From Umezawaea endophytica (GTDB lineage Bacteria; Actinomycetota; Actinomycetes; Mycobacteriales; Pseudonocardiaceae), in contig NZ_JANYMP010000051.1 of the NCBI RefSeq assembly GCF_025061645.1, positions 1 through 43,009 on the forward strand: DNA of 43,009 nt, given 5' to 3'. The notes beneath the pieces are model-generated. The model saw nothing but the letters and a program-made list of their open reading frames with translations. It was not told the DNA's origin and did not search any database. The translations under genes and the position numbers were made by a program. Shown here piece by piece: positions 23,925-31,248 of the stretch. How positions within the stretch are numbered: position 1 is the first letter of the stretch; the number at the start of each line of letters is the position of its first letter.

Positions 23925-25696
23925 TTATCCAAGCACTGTCATCTTGGATGACTTGCGAGGTTTCTGGCCGCGCAACCGCCATCCACCCACCGCCATCGCC
24001 GCAGTCGGCACGGCGTCGATGCGCTTGCCGGTCTTACCGCGTTCAGGCTTGTCCGGCCGGATGAGGTCGGGTTCGCCAGGTGGGTGGCGGACTTCGACAG
24101 AGTCGAAGCAGAACGCCGCGACGGGGTTGCCGTGGTGTGACCACGCCCGTGAGCGGGTCAGGGTCATCAGTTCGGTCATGCCGTGGGTCATGCCCTTGTA
24201 GGTCTGCGGTACCGGGTACATCGGCACGCCGGTCCGGCGTTCCAGGCGTTGCCGCACCGGTTCGCCCGACCACTCGTCGTAGGAGATGTCGGCGACGCGC
24301 AACAGGCCGGTGTCTGCGGTGACGTCGTCCTCGATCACGTCGTAGTCGATGACCTCGCCATCTGTGACGGTGATCCACCCCTGCTCGACCCAGCGGGACA
24401 CGCGGCCCTCGGTGAAGTCGTCCAGAAAGCTCACGCCGGTCTCCGGGAGCCAGAACCTCCACAGCACCGACGGGTGGCCGTCGATGCCCTCCGGCACGAC
24501 CAGGCACCACGCGGTCAGGTCCAGTTTGGACGCGAGGTCGAGTCCGCCCCATGCGGGTCGACGGGCCAGCGCTTCGCGCAGCCGTGCCGGGTGGTCTGTT
24601 TCGGTGCCGGTGCACGCGGTGTAGAGGTGCATTGGCATCCACCGCGTGGTCTGCGAGACCCACTGGTTGAGCCGGTACTGGCGAAACGAGTTCTCCCGCG
24701 CGGGGTCATTGAGGGCTTCAAGGGCTTCCTCCCGTAGCGCGGACAGCGACAGGAAGTCCCCGAGCGCGGGGTTGGAGTGAAACCAGTTCCTCTCGTCCCA
24801 CGGGTCGGCGTCCTCAGGCAGGTTGCGCAGGTAGACGAACCTGTGCGGCGCCCGTGACGGGTCGTCGGCGATCTTCACGCACTCGTCGTGCTCGGCCTTG
24901 GCGAACGAGCTGGGGTCGTCGCCAGCGGGGTCGCCGCGAGCAACAGCGGCTCCAGTCGGGTGCCCATGCCGGTGCGCATCGCAGTCCAGAACCGCCCATC
25001 CGGCTGAGTCAGGACCTCGTCGAAGATCACACAGGACGGGTTGGAGCCCAGGTTGCCCAACGCGTCGGAGGGAACGACGACGTAGACGGAGTTGGTCTTC
25101 TCGTCCACGATGCGCGCGGAGTGCTCGATGACCCGCAACCGCTTGGACAGCACCGGGGACAGAGCGACCATGCGGGCGGCGACGTTGAACACGAGCTTGG
25201 CCTGATCGGTGTCGCGGGCACAGCCGTAGACCTCGGCGGACTCCACGCCGTCGCCGACGAGCATGTAGAGCGCGACGAACGCCAACAGCTCGGACTTGCC
25301 GTTCTTGCGGGCGAGCTCGATCCAGCCGATACGGAACCGACGCACGTAGCACTGGGCTTCGTCGTCCCACCGGACCTCGCCGAACAACGGCCGCACGATG
25401 TCATCGCGCTGCCACGGGGCGAGGACGAACGGCTTGCGCGCCCACCTGTCCTTGGTATGGACACAGATTTCCTCAGCGAACGCCTGGGCGTGGTCAGCGC
25501 GAGGCTTGCAGAGGTGTTCGCCGCGTTTGCGGCAAGTGTGGCCATCGAAAGTGCGCCCGCACACCGGCAACCGCGCCCCGCGATGGGGTGTCTTGGTGGT
25601 TGTTCGGGGCGTAGCGGTGCCGGTGCGCGAACTGGTCGTGGTGCGCTGGTGGTTTGCGCGGGACTTAGCTGAGGAGGCGGCCCGGTCCGCCCGCAT
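23925..25696 (-). pseudogene. Terminase large subunit, split by a one-base frameshift
   Basis: It is the packaging motor ATPase and nuclease. The first part (25,696 to about 24,930) has the Walker A-like ELARKNGKSE (residues 128-136) and Walker B VIFDEV (223-228), and begins with a Cys/His cluster (CGRTFDGHTC...HLC). After LLLAAT the frame breaks. The family sequence resumes in the -1 frame as PAGDDPSSFAKAEHDECVKI and runs to the stop at 23925, including the nuclease-side motifs GGLDLASKLDLTAWC and DDVTADTGLLRVADISYDEW. The break is at a run of four C (24,927-24,930, G on the plus strand) where five would keep the frame. Unshifted translation stops at 24,875 (273 aa). It may be real inactivation, a sequence error or, least likely, ribosomal slippage. 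Confidence 0.85.
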
Positions 25697-26123
25697 TGTG
25701 GTCGCCGCCCACCTCCACCTTGATGGCCTGACGATCCGACGGCGTCAGGCCGAACCGGGCGGCGTAAGTCAGGAATGTCCGCTCAGCCTCGGCCTGAACT
25801 TGCAACGCGGGGTTCTTCATCAGGCCGGATCCGCCCTGCACCAGCAGCGCAGATCCGTTGACCAAGGCCGTGGCATTGCGGTAGCGGTTGAGCGCCTCGC
25901 ACAGCACAAGGAACGCATCGGCGTCCCACGAGGTGAGTACGCCTCGCTGCTCTAGTCCGGGACCAAGCCGCGCCCAGATTTCGCGGGCACCATCCGAGGC
26001 CCAGTCTTGGCAGGCGATGTCCTGCGTGGGCGGAATGGGCTCGGTGTCGTTGATGCGGTCGGTGCGATCGCCGTGCAGGACGCGGAGTTGTGTCGGCTTC
26101 GCCGCCGGACCGCGCTTTCCCAC
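25665..26123 (-). CDS. Terminase small subunit, P27 family, 152 aa
   Basis: It recognises phage DNA and hands it to the large subunit. The opening GKRGPAAKPTQLRVLHGDR is typical for P27-type small subunits, followed by IPPTQDIACQDW, WARLGPGLEQRGVLTSWDADAFLVLCEALNRYR and a C-terminal TYAARFGLTPSDRQAIKV. I choose the GTG at 26123, since GGAGG lies 8-9 bases before it; a GTG nine bases upstream lies inside that signal. It overlaps the large subunit gene by 32 bases, a normal arrangement. Confidence 0.9.
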   Translation of the reverse strand: MGKRGPAAKPTQLRVLHGDRTDRINDTEPIPPTQDIACQDWASDGAREIWARLGPGLEQRGVLTSWDADAFLVLCEALNRYRNATALVNGSALLVQGGSGLMKNPALQVQAEAERTFLTYAARFGLTPSDRQAIKVEVGGDHNAGGPGRLLS

Positions 26124-26132
26124 TTCGAACAC

Positions 26133-26697
26133 CTCCGATGGACCGCCATGCTCATCCGATCGGGTGGCATTTTGGTTGCGGTGCGTTATGGGGGACGTGA
26201 CAAATACAGGTCGGCGCGCTGTACCTGCTGTCCGCGATGGACAGAAAGGTCATCGAAAGTTCTCGGTGGTCAGGGCAGCGTAGATCGCCCGATACAGTTA
26301 TTGGCGGATCACAGGTGGCCCACCGTCCCGGCAACATGCATGGGTCGGGAAGGTCTCGGCCCTGCCCACTTTGGTGGGCAGACCTTAGGGAGACCGAGTG
26401 ATCCGTCGTAAGCAGGCTGGGGACGGGGGGCGTAAGCGTCGCCGAGACGACGACCCAAGAGGAAGTGGAGTTCCGCAAGGGTCGCCGTCGTTCTCGGCCT
26501 TCTGGTACAGGTCGTGGGATTGCTGAGTAAGCTTTCCGACCTGTTGACCAGGTAATCGCTGGTCGGGTGGCGTGCCGCGAGGCATGTCACCCGACCAGAC
26601 TGTAGGACTTAACGCATGCGTACTGTCCTACTTGTCCGCAACACAAGTCTGTCACAGTGTCGGAACCGGTTGTGCGTTAGGTACACGAGAACGGTAT
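26133..26697. other. Intergenic stretch upstream of the terminase genes
   Basis: No gene is called in these 565 bases. The right half is the structured region at 26350-26631. The left part holds a possible plus-strand -10 (TACAGT at 26293) but no matching -35. In many actinophages the cohesive-end site lies upstream of the terminase genes close to an HNH gene, so the packaging signal may also be here. Confidence 0.4.
26350..26631 (+). ncRNA. Candidate structured RNA (or packaging-site) region, 280 nt
   Basis: This gap between the small terminase and the next gene holds a chain of stems that pair best as plus-strand RNA. They are: 26362-26381 (8-bp stem, TTTG loop) enclosed by AAGGT/ACCTT; 26442-26456 with 26479-26497 (15 pairs with bulges); 26502-26514 with 26537-26551 (13 bp with a 2-base bulge); 26559-26598 (18-bp stem, GCGA tetraloop, two G-U pairs); and 26602-26608 with 26625-26631 (7 bp). 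No protein frame is convincing on either strand. I do not recognise a known RNA class. A cos/pac region rich in dyads is the main alternative. Confidence 0.45.
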
Positions 26698-26793
26698 TTA
26701 GGTTCCTGAACTACGGCCTCGGGACGGGCTGGAAGCGCGGCGGGTCAGGACGCGGCGGGCGCCCGCGAGCAGGCGGCCGAGTCGGTTGCGCAT
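26698..26793 (-). CDS. Very small arginine-rich peptide, 31 aa
   Basis: A strong AGGAGGAG lies 8 bases before the ATG at 26793, and the ORF ends with TAA at 26698. The product, MRNRLGRLLAGARRVLTRR followed by a Ser/Arg/Gly tail, is highly basic and could bind nucleic acid. It starts 7 bases after the stop of the preceding gene. Unknown function; small basic proteins of this type are often seen near actinophage packaging genes. Confidence 0.55.
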   Translation of the reverse strand: MRNRLGRLLAGARRVLTRRASSPSRGRSSGT

Positions 26794-26799
26794 GGTTGG

Positions 26800-27213
26800 T
26801 TACTCCTCCTCTCGTAGGTCGGGGTTGGGCATGGCGACGCCGAGGACTGCGGCAGCCGCCAGACCATCGAGGTACTTGTCTCCGATGTGGAACAGCCGCG
26901 CGGCGTGCAGAAACGCGTCCTTCTCGTCGCGGGACTTGAAGCACAGCGCGAACCAGAACTCCGAGTCGGTGGCGAGTCGGAACCGTTCGTCCTCGCGCTT
27001 GGTGCGTTCGCGGAAGCCGATGGCCAGCGCGTCGAGTTCGGCGGTGGAGTCGGTGGCCAGGTCCCCGCTGTACTCGACGCCCTCCAGTGGATCGGATTCG
27101 GGTTCGGCGTTGAGCTGCGCCAACAGGTCGGCTTGCGAGGTCGGTCCGCCGATGGCGGCGGTGGCCTGGAGCTGGGCCAGGAGGTCAGCGTTGGGGTCAG
27201 CGGGTGAGGTCAC
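26800..27213 (-). CDS. Hypothetical phage protein, 137 aa
   Basis: The GTG at 27213 has GGAGGTG about 8 bases upstream. The N-terminal 60 residues contain two near-repeats (ADLLAQLQATAAIGGPTSQ then ADLLAQLNAEP) and acidic linkers. The C-terminal 75 residues form a conserved-looking domain with FRERTKREDERFRLATDSEF, then FALCFKSRDEKDAFLHAARLF and GDKYLDGLAAAAVLG. The second part looks like a globular domain found in other actinophage proteins near the PP-loop gene, but I cannot name it. It overlaps no gene and lies 17 bases inside the end of the PP-loop frame. Confidence 0.7.
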   Translation of the reverse strand: MTSPADPNADLLAQLQATAAIGGPTSQADLLAQLNAEPESDPLEGVEYSGDLATDSTAELDALAIGFRERTKREDERFRLATDSEFWFALCFKSRDEKDAFLHAARLFHIGDKYLDGLAAAAVLGVAMPNPDLREEE

Positions 27214-27946
27214 GGCGGAACACCTCCAAGTCGGCGAGCGGGAACCACTCCAGGATCCGGGCGTAGTCGTCGGGGGCGTGGCGCCGGATCGGGTCGAGGA
27301 ACCGGAAGTCCATGCCGTCGAAGCTGCGGCCGAACCACTCGTACTCCTCGGGCAGCGGACAGTTGTGCCGTGCCAGGGCTTCGCGGACGTCGGCGATGCG
27401 CCAGTCCCACACGATCGACACCTTGCGCAGGTGTTCGCGCTTGGGGCCGTGGGTGACCATCGCCATGCGCCGGTTCGGGGAGTCCGCGGCGCGCACGCCG
27501 TCGGCGTTCCAGGCCGCGGGCAGGTCGAGATCCGCACGGATCAGCTCGGCCAGCTCCTCATACGTGGGCTCGGGGAGCTGGGCGGACTCGATGACCGCCG
27601 CACGTTCCGGTGGCTGGAACAGCAGGCCGTTGAGCCACCGGTACAGCGAGGGGTGCGGCAGGTTCAGGATCGGCACGCCGAAGAAGTCCTCGTAGAACTT
27701 GCGGGACTCCTCGACAAACCGCAGGTCCGGCACGAGGTACAGGTGATACGGGACGACCTCGATTCCGGCGTCGCGCATCGCCAGCCACGAGGCGAGCGAG
27801 TCCTTGCCTCGGCTGAAGCCGAGCAAAACCGGTTTCCCTTCGGCCGCGAGTTCGGCGCGGATCTGTTCGGACGGGGTGATTCCGTCGATGGTGATCGGTA
27901 CGGCACACCTCCGGTGGTCGTGATGCGTGGCGGATCGGTGATGCAC
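27197..27946 (-). CDS. PAPS-reductase-like PP-loop protein, 249 aa
   Basis: The PP-loop motif is FSRGKDSLASW (residues 44-54), as in PAPS reductases and the DndC-type adenylating enzymes. After it come VVPYHLYLVPDLRFVEES and a helical core with PHPSLYRWLNGLLFQPPE, then WDWRIADVREALARHNCPLP and EWFGRSFDGMDFRFLDPI. Such proteins activate substrates by AMP transfer. Actinophage members have no proven role; sulfur metabolism or modification of DNA or tRNA are proposals. The start is uncertain. The GTG at 27946 is the only standard start before the motif, yet a strong CGGAGGTG (about 27,912) precedes codon GTA at 27,901. An inverted repeat overlaps the GTG. Confidence 0.85.
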   Translation of the reverse strand: MHHRSATHHDHRRCAVPITIDGITPSEQIRAELAAEGKPVLLGFSRGKDSLASWLAMRDAGIEVVPYHLYLVPDLRFVEESRKFYEDFFGVPILNLPHPSLYRWLNGLLFQPPERAAVIESAQLPEPTYEELAELIRADLDLPAAWNADGVRAADSPNRRMAMVTHGPKREHLRKVSIVWDWRIADVREALARHNCPLPEEYEWFGRSFDGMDFRFLDPIRRHAPDDYARILEWFPLADLEVFRRDLTR

Positions 27947-27958
27947 GGTGCATCACCG
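27936..27958. repeat. 23-bp inverted repeat over the start of the PP-loop gene
   Basis: Arms CGGTGATGCA and TGCATCACCG (10 bp each) surround CGG. The GTG proposed as start lies in its centre. A related GTGATGCG occurs about 20 bases to the left. It could be an operator or, in RNA, a hairpin blocking that start. Confidence 0.6.
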
Positions 27959-27969
27959 GGCGAGGTGGT

Positions 27970-28224
27970 TCAGGCCGTGGTGTCGCGGGCGAGGATCCGG
28001 CTCACCGTGGACTGTGCGACCTGCGCGTGCGGGGCGATGTCGTGTTGGGCAGCGCCCAGCTCGTATGCTTGTCGCACAAGGGTTTCGTGCTCGTCGACCC
28101 AGGCGTGGACCTGGTCGGCGGCCAGGGCCAGGCGGTCGAGCACAGCGGCCAATTCGCGCCCGGTTTCGCTGTCCTCGGGGACGGGTCGGCGGACGTGGGA
28201 TCGGCGTTGCCGGAAACCTGGCAA
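27970..28224 (-). CDS. Helix-turn-helix protein, 84 aa
   Basis: The C-terminal 30 residues form a clear HTH: LVRQAYELGAAQHDIAPHAQ followed by VAQSTVSRILARD. The region before it (LAAVLDRLALAADQVHAWVDEHETL) is helical. It may be a small DNA-binding regulator or a terminase-associated protein. The TTG at 28224 has no good ribosome binding site, so the true start may lie further in. It lies between HNH and PP-loop genes in the same direction. Confidence 0.7.
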   Translation of the reverse strand: MPGFRQRRSHVRRPVPEDSETGRELAAVLDRLALAADQVHAWVDEHETLVRQAYELGAAQHDIAPHAQVAQSTVSRILARDTTA

Positions 28225-28336
28225 GACAGGATCGGGCCTCAGTGGCTTGTGCCCTTCCGGACCAGTCAGGGGTCACCCCCCTGGGGTGGAGCGTGCCCGG
28301 TCCACGAGGTCGTCTGGTCGGCGCTTGGAGCTGATC

Positions 28337-28735
28337 TCACGGGCTGTTCCACCCTCCTCGGGTCCGGGGATCCACTGCGGTGACACGGGCATGGCACGGC
28401 CCACACAGCCCCCGGCCCCTACTCGGGTCATCCGGGTCAAGCCCAGCGGCTACCAGCTCACGGCGGGTCAGTGGCCAGTGATCGGCCACCGTGGGTGGTT
28501 GTCCACACCGGTTATCCACATGCTGTGGACACCCAATGTGGTCACAGCGGCACACTCGGTCACGGGCGAGCACTGCCGGACGGAAGCGGGACCGGTGAGC
28601 ACCGGTGTAGCCGCGCTGTGTGCTCGTGCCGTGGGCGCGGCGGGAACGGCTGCGGCAGTCGGGGCACATGCCGCCGGTCGTGGTGGCGTTCCCGCATCCG
28701 GGGCGGGTGCAGGTGCGGGAGGCACGGGCAGGCAA
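28337..28735 (-). CDS. HNH endonuclease, about 132 aa
   Basis: The zinc-and-histidine layout of a phage HNH nuclease is visible: an N-terminal CTRPGCGNATTTGGMCPDC, then RRAHGTSTQRGYTGAHRSRF, a HNH first part around TVADHWPLTRRELVAAG, and the end GLCGPCHARVTAVD. Such enzymes often act with terminase at the cohesive-end site. I choose the TTG at 28735 because the frame further up runs into a transcription terminator (28,758-28,790); a GTG at 28774 would start inside that hairpin. Three DnaA-box-like sequences lie within the coding region (28,499-28,532). Confidence 0.85.
   Translation of the reverse strand: MPARASRTCTRPGCGNATTTGGMCPDCRSRSRRAHGTSTQRGYTGAHRSRFRPAVLARDRVCRCDHIGCPQHVDNRCGQPPTVADHWPLTRRELVAAGLDPDDPSRGRGLCGPCHARVTAVDPRTRGGWNSP
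28499..28532 (+). repeat. Cluster of three DnaA-box-like 9-mers
   Basis: TTGTCCACA (28499-28507) and TTATCCACA (28512-28520) are exact matches to actinobacterial and E. coli DnaA boxes. TGTGGACAC (28524-28532) is the reverse orientation with one mismatch. They lie inside the HNH gene, within 34 bases. The coding constraint is an alternative explanation. Confidence 0.5.
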
Positions 28736-28757
28736 CGGCCTCGACCCCCGAGCACCG

Positions 28758-28790
28758 GACTGCCCCCGGCACACGGTACCGGGGGCAGTC
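28758..28790 (-). terminator. Hairpin terminator between the DUF932 and HNH genes
   Basis: Perfect 12-bp arms (GACTGCCCCCGG and CCGGGGGCAGTC) with a 9-base loop lie 29 bases after the DUF932 stop. There is no T-tract, which is common for actinobacterial terminators. It would end the DUF932 transcript before the HNH and late genes. Confidence 0.65.
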
Positions 28791-28818
28791 GGTTAGCCAG
28801 ATTGGCTAGAGGACTTGG

Positions 28819-30120
28819 CTAGAGCCCTTCGGACAGCAGATTCAGAGCGGTCTGTGCGGTATTGCTGCTCTCCCTGGCAGGGAACAGGACGGCCATGTCA
28901 CGGGCCTTACGGGCATCCTCGGTACCGGGCTTGACGGGCTTGACGGTCTGGGTCCAGCACAAGACGGCCAGCAGAGCGGCCCACCTGGTGCTCTTGATCT
29001 TTTCGGTGAGGTCCACCTCACCCCGGAACAGCTTGCCCACCACCCCGGAACGGAGGTCGTAGAGGTCGAACAGGGCCTTGCCGGCACCGGGCTGCGGCTT
29101 GTCCTTCAATACCGTGTCGGCGAACGTCTCGAACTGCTGAGCGGTCATTTTCTTATGGCTCAGCTTGGTGGCGATCTCGCCGAACCCCTCCGCGAACCGG
29201 GTGAACAGGTCCAGGGCTTCACTGGCTTCGGTGATCCTGGTGTCGGAGTTGTTGTCCGGGGTCAACTCCACCCGGTCGGACAGGTCCGGCAAGACCACCG
29301 GGATGACGGTGTGGGTGCCGGTGTGCACCGGCATCACCCGGAGCACGGAACCACGGCCGGGCACCAGGGAGTTGACCAGGACGGCCCTCATCTCCACGGT
29401 GTCCACCTTGCCCACCGGCACCATGTCCGGCACCCGGACAGAGGCAAAAGCTCCGGTGGAGTCCCACAGCGGACCGGCGGGACCGGTCTTGGCACCGGTG
29501 GACTTGAGGATCTCGGTCAGGATGCTGCCCCGGACCTCAATCGGTACCGGGTTGGCCTCACGGATGGTGTGCCCGATGTGGCGGAACCCGAATTCCTCGG
29601 CCTTGTCCACCATCACCAGAGACCACACACCCGGTGCTGCCACCGGCACGGTGGTGTGGTCCGGCTCCACCAACCCCTTGTCATTGGGGTAGTCGGCCAG
29701 CATGGGGCACCCGGAGGTGTGCTTACGGCCTGATACCTGGTCACAGTCGGTGCACTTGTCGGACGGGACCAGAGCGGCCATCGGCTGACGGGTGACACTC
29801 CACCCGGACACCCCTGCCTTTTTCAGCAGTTCGTTCACGGTCCGGCTGCTGTTGTTCGCCGTCGCGAGCCGCGACCACACGTCCTTGTCCGGCCGGACCT
29901 GCACCGGCTCCTCCACCTTGGCTTTTGCCGGTGCCTTGACGGGCTTGCCCTCTGCGGGGGCGGCTACGGGCTTGGCCGGTGCCTTGTCCCTGGTGGTCTT
30001 GGCCGGTGCCTTGCCCTCCACCTTGGTCGGTACGGCCTTGACGGGTACAGGTTTGGTTTCCACCTTGGCCGGTGCCTGCTGGGACTCCTGGATGGGGGCA
30101 GGGGTCTTCGGTTCAGTCAT
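28819..30120 (-). CDS. DUF932 phage/plasmid-like protein with K/A/P-rich tail, 433 aa
   Basis: Residues about 85-430 match the DUF932 (phage/plasmid-like) pattern: TVNELLKKAGVSGWSVTRQP, then EEFGFRHIGHTIREANPVPI, ITEASEALDLFTRFAEGFGE with MTAQQFETFADTVL, and LFDLYDLRSG...IKSTRWAALLAV. A CTDCDQ...SGCPML cluster could bind zinc. The first 80 residues are an unstructured tail of Lys, Ala, Pro and Val (VETKPVPVKAVPTKVEGKAP), unusual for this family. It could bind nucleic acid. The function of DUF932 is unknown; a role in phage DNA metabolism or recombination has been suggested. It is isolated, with its own promoter and terminators on both sides. Confidence 0.85.
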   Translation of the reverse strand: MTEPKTPAPIQESQQAPAKVETKPVPVKAVPTKVEGKAPAKTTRDKAPAKPVAAPAEGKPVKAPAKAKVEEPVQVRPDKDVWSRLATANNSSRTVNELLKKAGVSGWSVTRQPMAALVPSDKCTDCDQVSGRKHTSGCPMLADYPNDKGLVEPDHTTVPVAAPGVWSLVMVDKAEEFGFRHIGHTIREANPVPIEVRGSILTEILKSTGAKTGPAGPLWDSTGAFASVRVPDMVPVGKVDTVEMRAVLVNSLVPGRGSVLRVMPVHTGTHTVIPVVLPDLSDRVELTPDNNSDTRITEASEALDLFTRFAEGFGEIATKLSHKKMTAQQFETFADTVLKDKPQPGAGKALFDLYDLRSGVVGKLFRGEVDLTEKIKSTRWAALLAVLCWTQTVKPVKPGTEDARKARDMAVLFPARESSNTAQTALNLLSEGL

Positions 30121-30188
30121 GGGATTTCCCTAGAAACGGCCAGCACTCTTCTCGGGTGCTTGGCGGTGGGATTTAGGTGACACCCAAG

Positions 30189-30216
30189 ACATTACCGGCC
30201 ACATAACCCCTTTCAA
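30189..30216 (-). promoter_or_regulatory. Sigma-70-type promoter of the DUF932 gene
   Basis: On the minus strand TTGAAA (30211-30216), a 16-base spacer and TAATGT (30189-30194) precede the ATG at 30120 by about 65 bases. AGGGA lies before the start. The motifs are close to consensus for an actinobacterial housekeeping promoter. Confidence 0.6.
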
Positions 30217-30301
30217 GCCTTTTAGGGAATCTCCGGACAAAGTGACTACGAACGGTCTAACGCATATTCGGACGATCTTCGACGTGGAGTCGTGGCAATG
30301 A

Positions 30302-30334
30302 AAAAGGGGCCGCGAACAGTGTCCGCGACCCCTT
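30302..30334 (-). terminator. Rho-independent terminator upstream of the DUF932 promoter
   Basis: On the minus strand a stem of AAGGGG-CGCG type (arms near 30321-30334 and 30304-30315) is followed by TTTTT. It lies between the divergent DUF932 gene and the plus-strand cargo genes, and would insulate the DUF932 promoter from leftward readthrough. Confidence 0.65.
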
Positions 30335-30657
30335 CCCGTTCTCGTCGGACCAGTGTCACCTAAACCCGAGGGAACGCCGGACATCATGTCGCATCACCGT
30401 GACCACTGTCGAGTCATGGCCTCTCACCAGCGAATACGGTCGACATGGCACGGCAGTGCGTCGCATCATCGAAGTCATCACCGGAAAAGAAATCGCATTC
30501 GTCAACATTCAATGGATCACAGGAGAGGGTTTCTGCTCCATTCGGGTGATCTTTGCTTGTATTCATTGTCCGGACATAAGAGAATTGACATTGTGCGGAA
30601 TTGCTCGGTCTGGGGTGTGGCAACACCCCGGACGGGAAACGAGAAGCGGAGTGAACA
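30335..30657 (+). other. Leader region of the plus-strand cargo genes
   Basis: No gene is called with confidence. A plus-strand frame from a GTG at 30399 (94 codons) runs through the hairpin and past the next start, has no ribosome binding site and becomes AT-rich, so it is doubtful. TTGACA at 30585-30590 may be a -35 box, although a clear -10 is missing. The end of the stretch holds leader hairpin 1 (30612-30629). Confidence 0.4.
30612..30629 (+). repeat. Leader hairpin 1 (GGTGTGGCAACACC family)
   Basis: Stem GGGGTGT/ACACCCC (7 bp) with a GGCA loop lies 28 bases before the ATG at 30658. Between hairpin and start is an A/G-rich stretch with CGAGAAGCGGAGTG. The core is shared with two other hairpins downstream. 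Confidence 0.8.
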
Positions 30658-31161
30658 ATGGCAGTGGAAATCGACGACCGTGAACCCCGGACGGAAATTG
30701 TCCGGGGGCGACGTGTGTACGGCGCCCAGTGGGCGCGCACCGCGGAACTGGGCACGAAAGCCTTGGCGCGGCGGATCGTGCTGGACGTGGAGTACAAGTA
30801 CGGCCTGACCCACGCGCCGCTCGACCCGGACCGGCCGTTCGGGATCGCGGCATGGGTCTACCGCGCACCCTCGGGCGACTGCATCGACTTCGAGGTCTAC
30901 GGCATGACCGACAGCCTCCTGCGCGACCCGCAGTGGAGCGGGCAACTGCGCACCGACCTGGGGCACCTTGTGGCTCGGTACAACTGGGTCAACCGCGAGC
31001 GTCCGCAGGACCAGAGGTTCGGCGGTGGCGCGGTCTACCTGTGCACCGAGGCCGAGGAGCGCGCCCGCGACGGCCGCTCCGGACACGTGAGGGTCTACCG
31101 GCGCTGGCTGGGTTGGCTGGGACGGCGCTTCCGGCCGTACCTGCCCGTCGCCTGCGACTGA
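30658..31161 (+). CDS. Unknown cargo protein, 167 aa
   Basis: No family recognised. It starts with the ATG at 30658 behind an A/G-rich ribosome binding site (GCGGAGTG). The sequence is basic at the start (DDREPRTEIVRGRRVYGAQW), then mixed: LDVEYKYGLTHAPLDPDRPF, FGIAAWVYRAPSGDCIDFEV, and a basic C-terminus (RVYRRWLGWLGRRFRPYLP). The middle looks like a mixed alpha/beta globular fold. It is the first of four same-direction genes with shared leader hairpins. The GC-rich third codon position agrees with a true gene. Confidence 0.75.
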   Translation: MAVEIDDREPRTEIVRGRRVYGAQWARTAELGTKALARRIVLDVEYKYGLTHAPLDPDRPFGIAAWVYRAPSGDCIDFEVYGMTDSLLRDPQWSGQLRTDLGHLVARYNWVNRERPQDQRFGGGAVYLCTEAEERARDGRSGHVRVYRRWLGWLGRRFRPYLPVACD

Positions 31162-31194
31162 TCACCCCGGATACAGCGACGCCCCCGGTCAAAC

Positions 31195-31208
31195 GGTGTG
31201 GCAACACC
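31195..31208 (+). repeat. Leader hairpin 2 (GGTGTGGCAACACC family)
   Basis: GGTGT/ACACC stem (5 bp) with a GGCA loop lies 34 bases after the preceding stop and 40 bases before the ATG at 31249. The motif GAGAAACGG follows near the start codon, as in the other two leaders. Confidence 0.8.
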
Positions 31209-31248
31209 ATCCCAGGGGCGCGCTGTCGGAACCCGAGAAACGGCGAAC

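Noticed and set aside
23925-25370. 481-codon ORF taken as an independent terminase gene
   Set aside because: Its first part is an Arg-rich shadow of the true terminase frame. Only the part after the frameshift is real terminase sequence.
26352-26398. Possible tRNA-like fold in the structured region
   Set aside because: Stems are present but there is no TTCGA-type T loop, no acceptor stem closing at the right distance and no encoded CCA.
26442-26497. RNase P RNA or tmRNA resemblance (GAGGAAG motif)
   Set aside because: Only one short purine motif matches. The other conserved RNase P and tmRNA segments are absent.
30399-30683. Plus-strand ORF of 94 codons before the first cargo gene
   Set aside because: No ribosome binding site, mixed codon usage in its second half, and it runs through leader hairpin 1 and past the next start codon.
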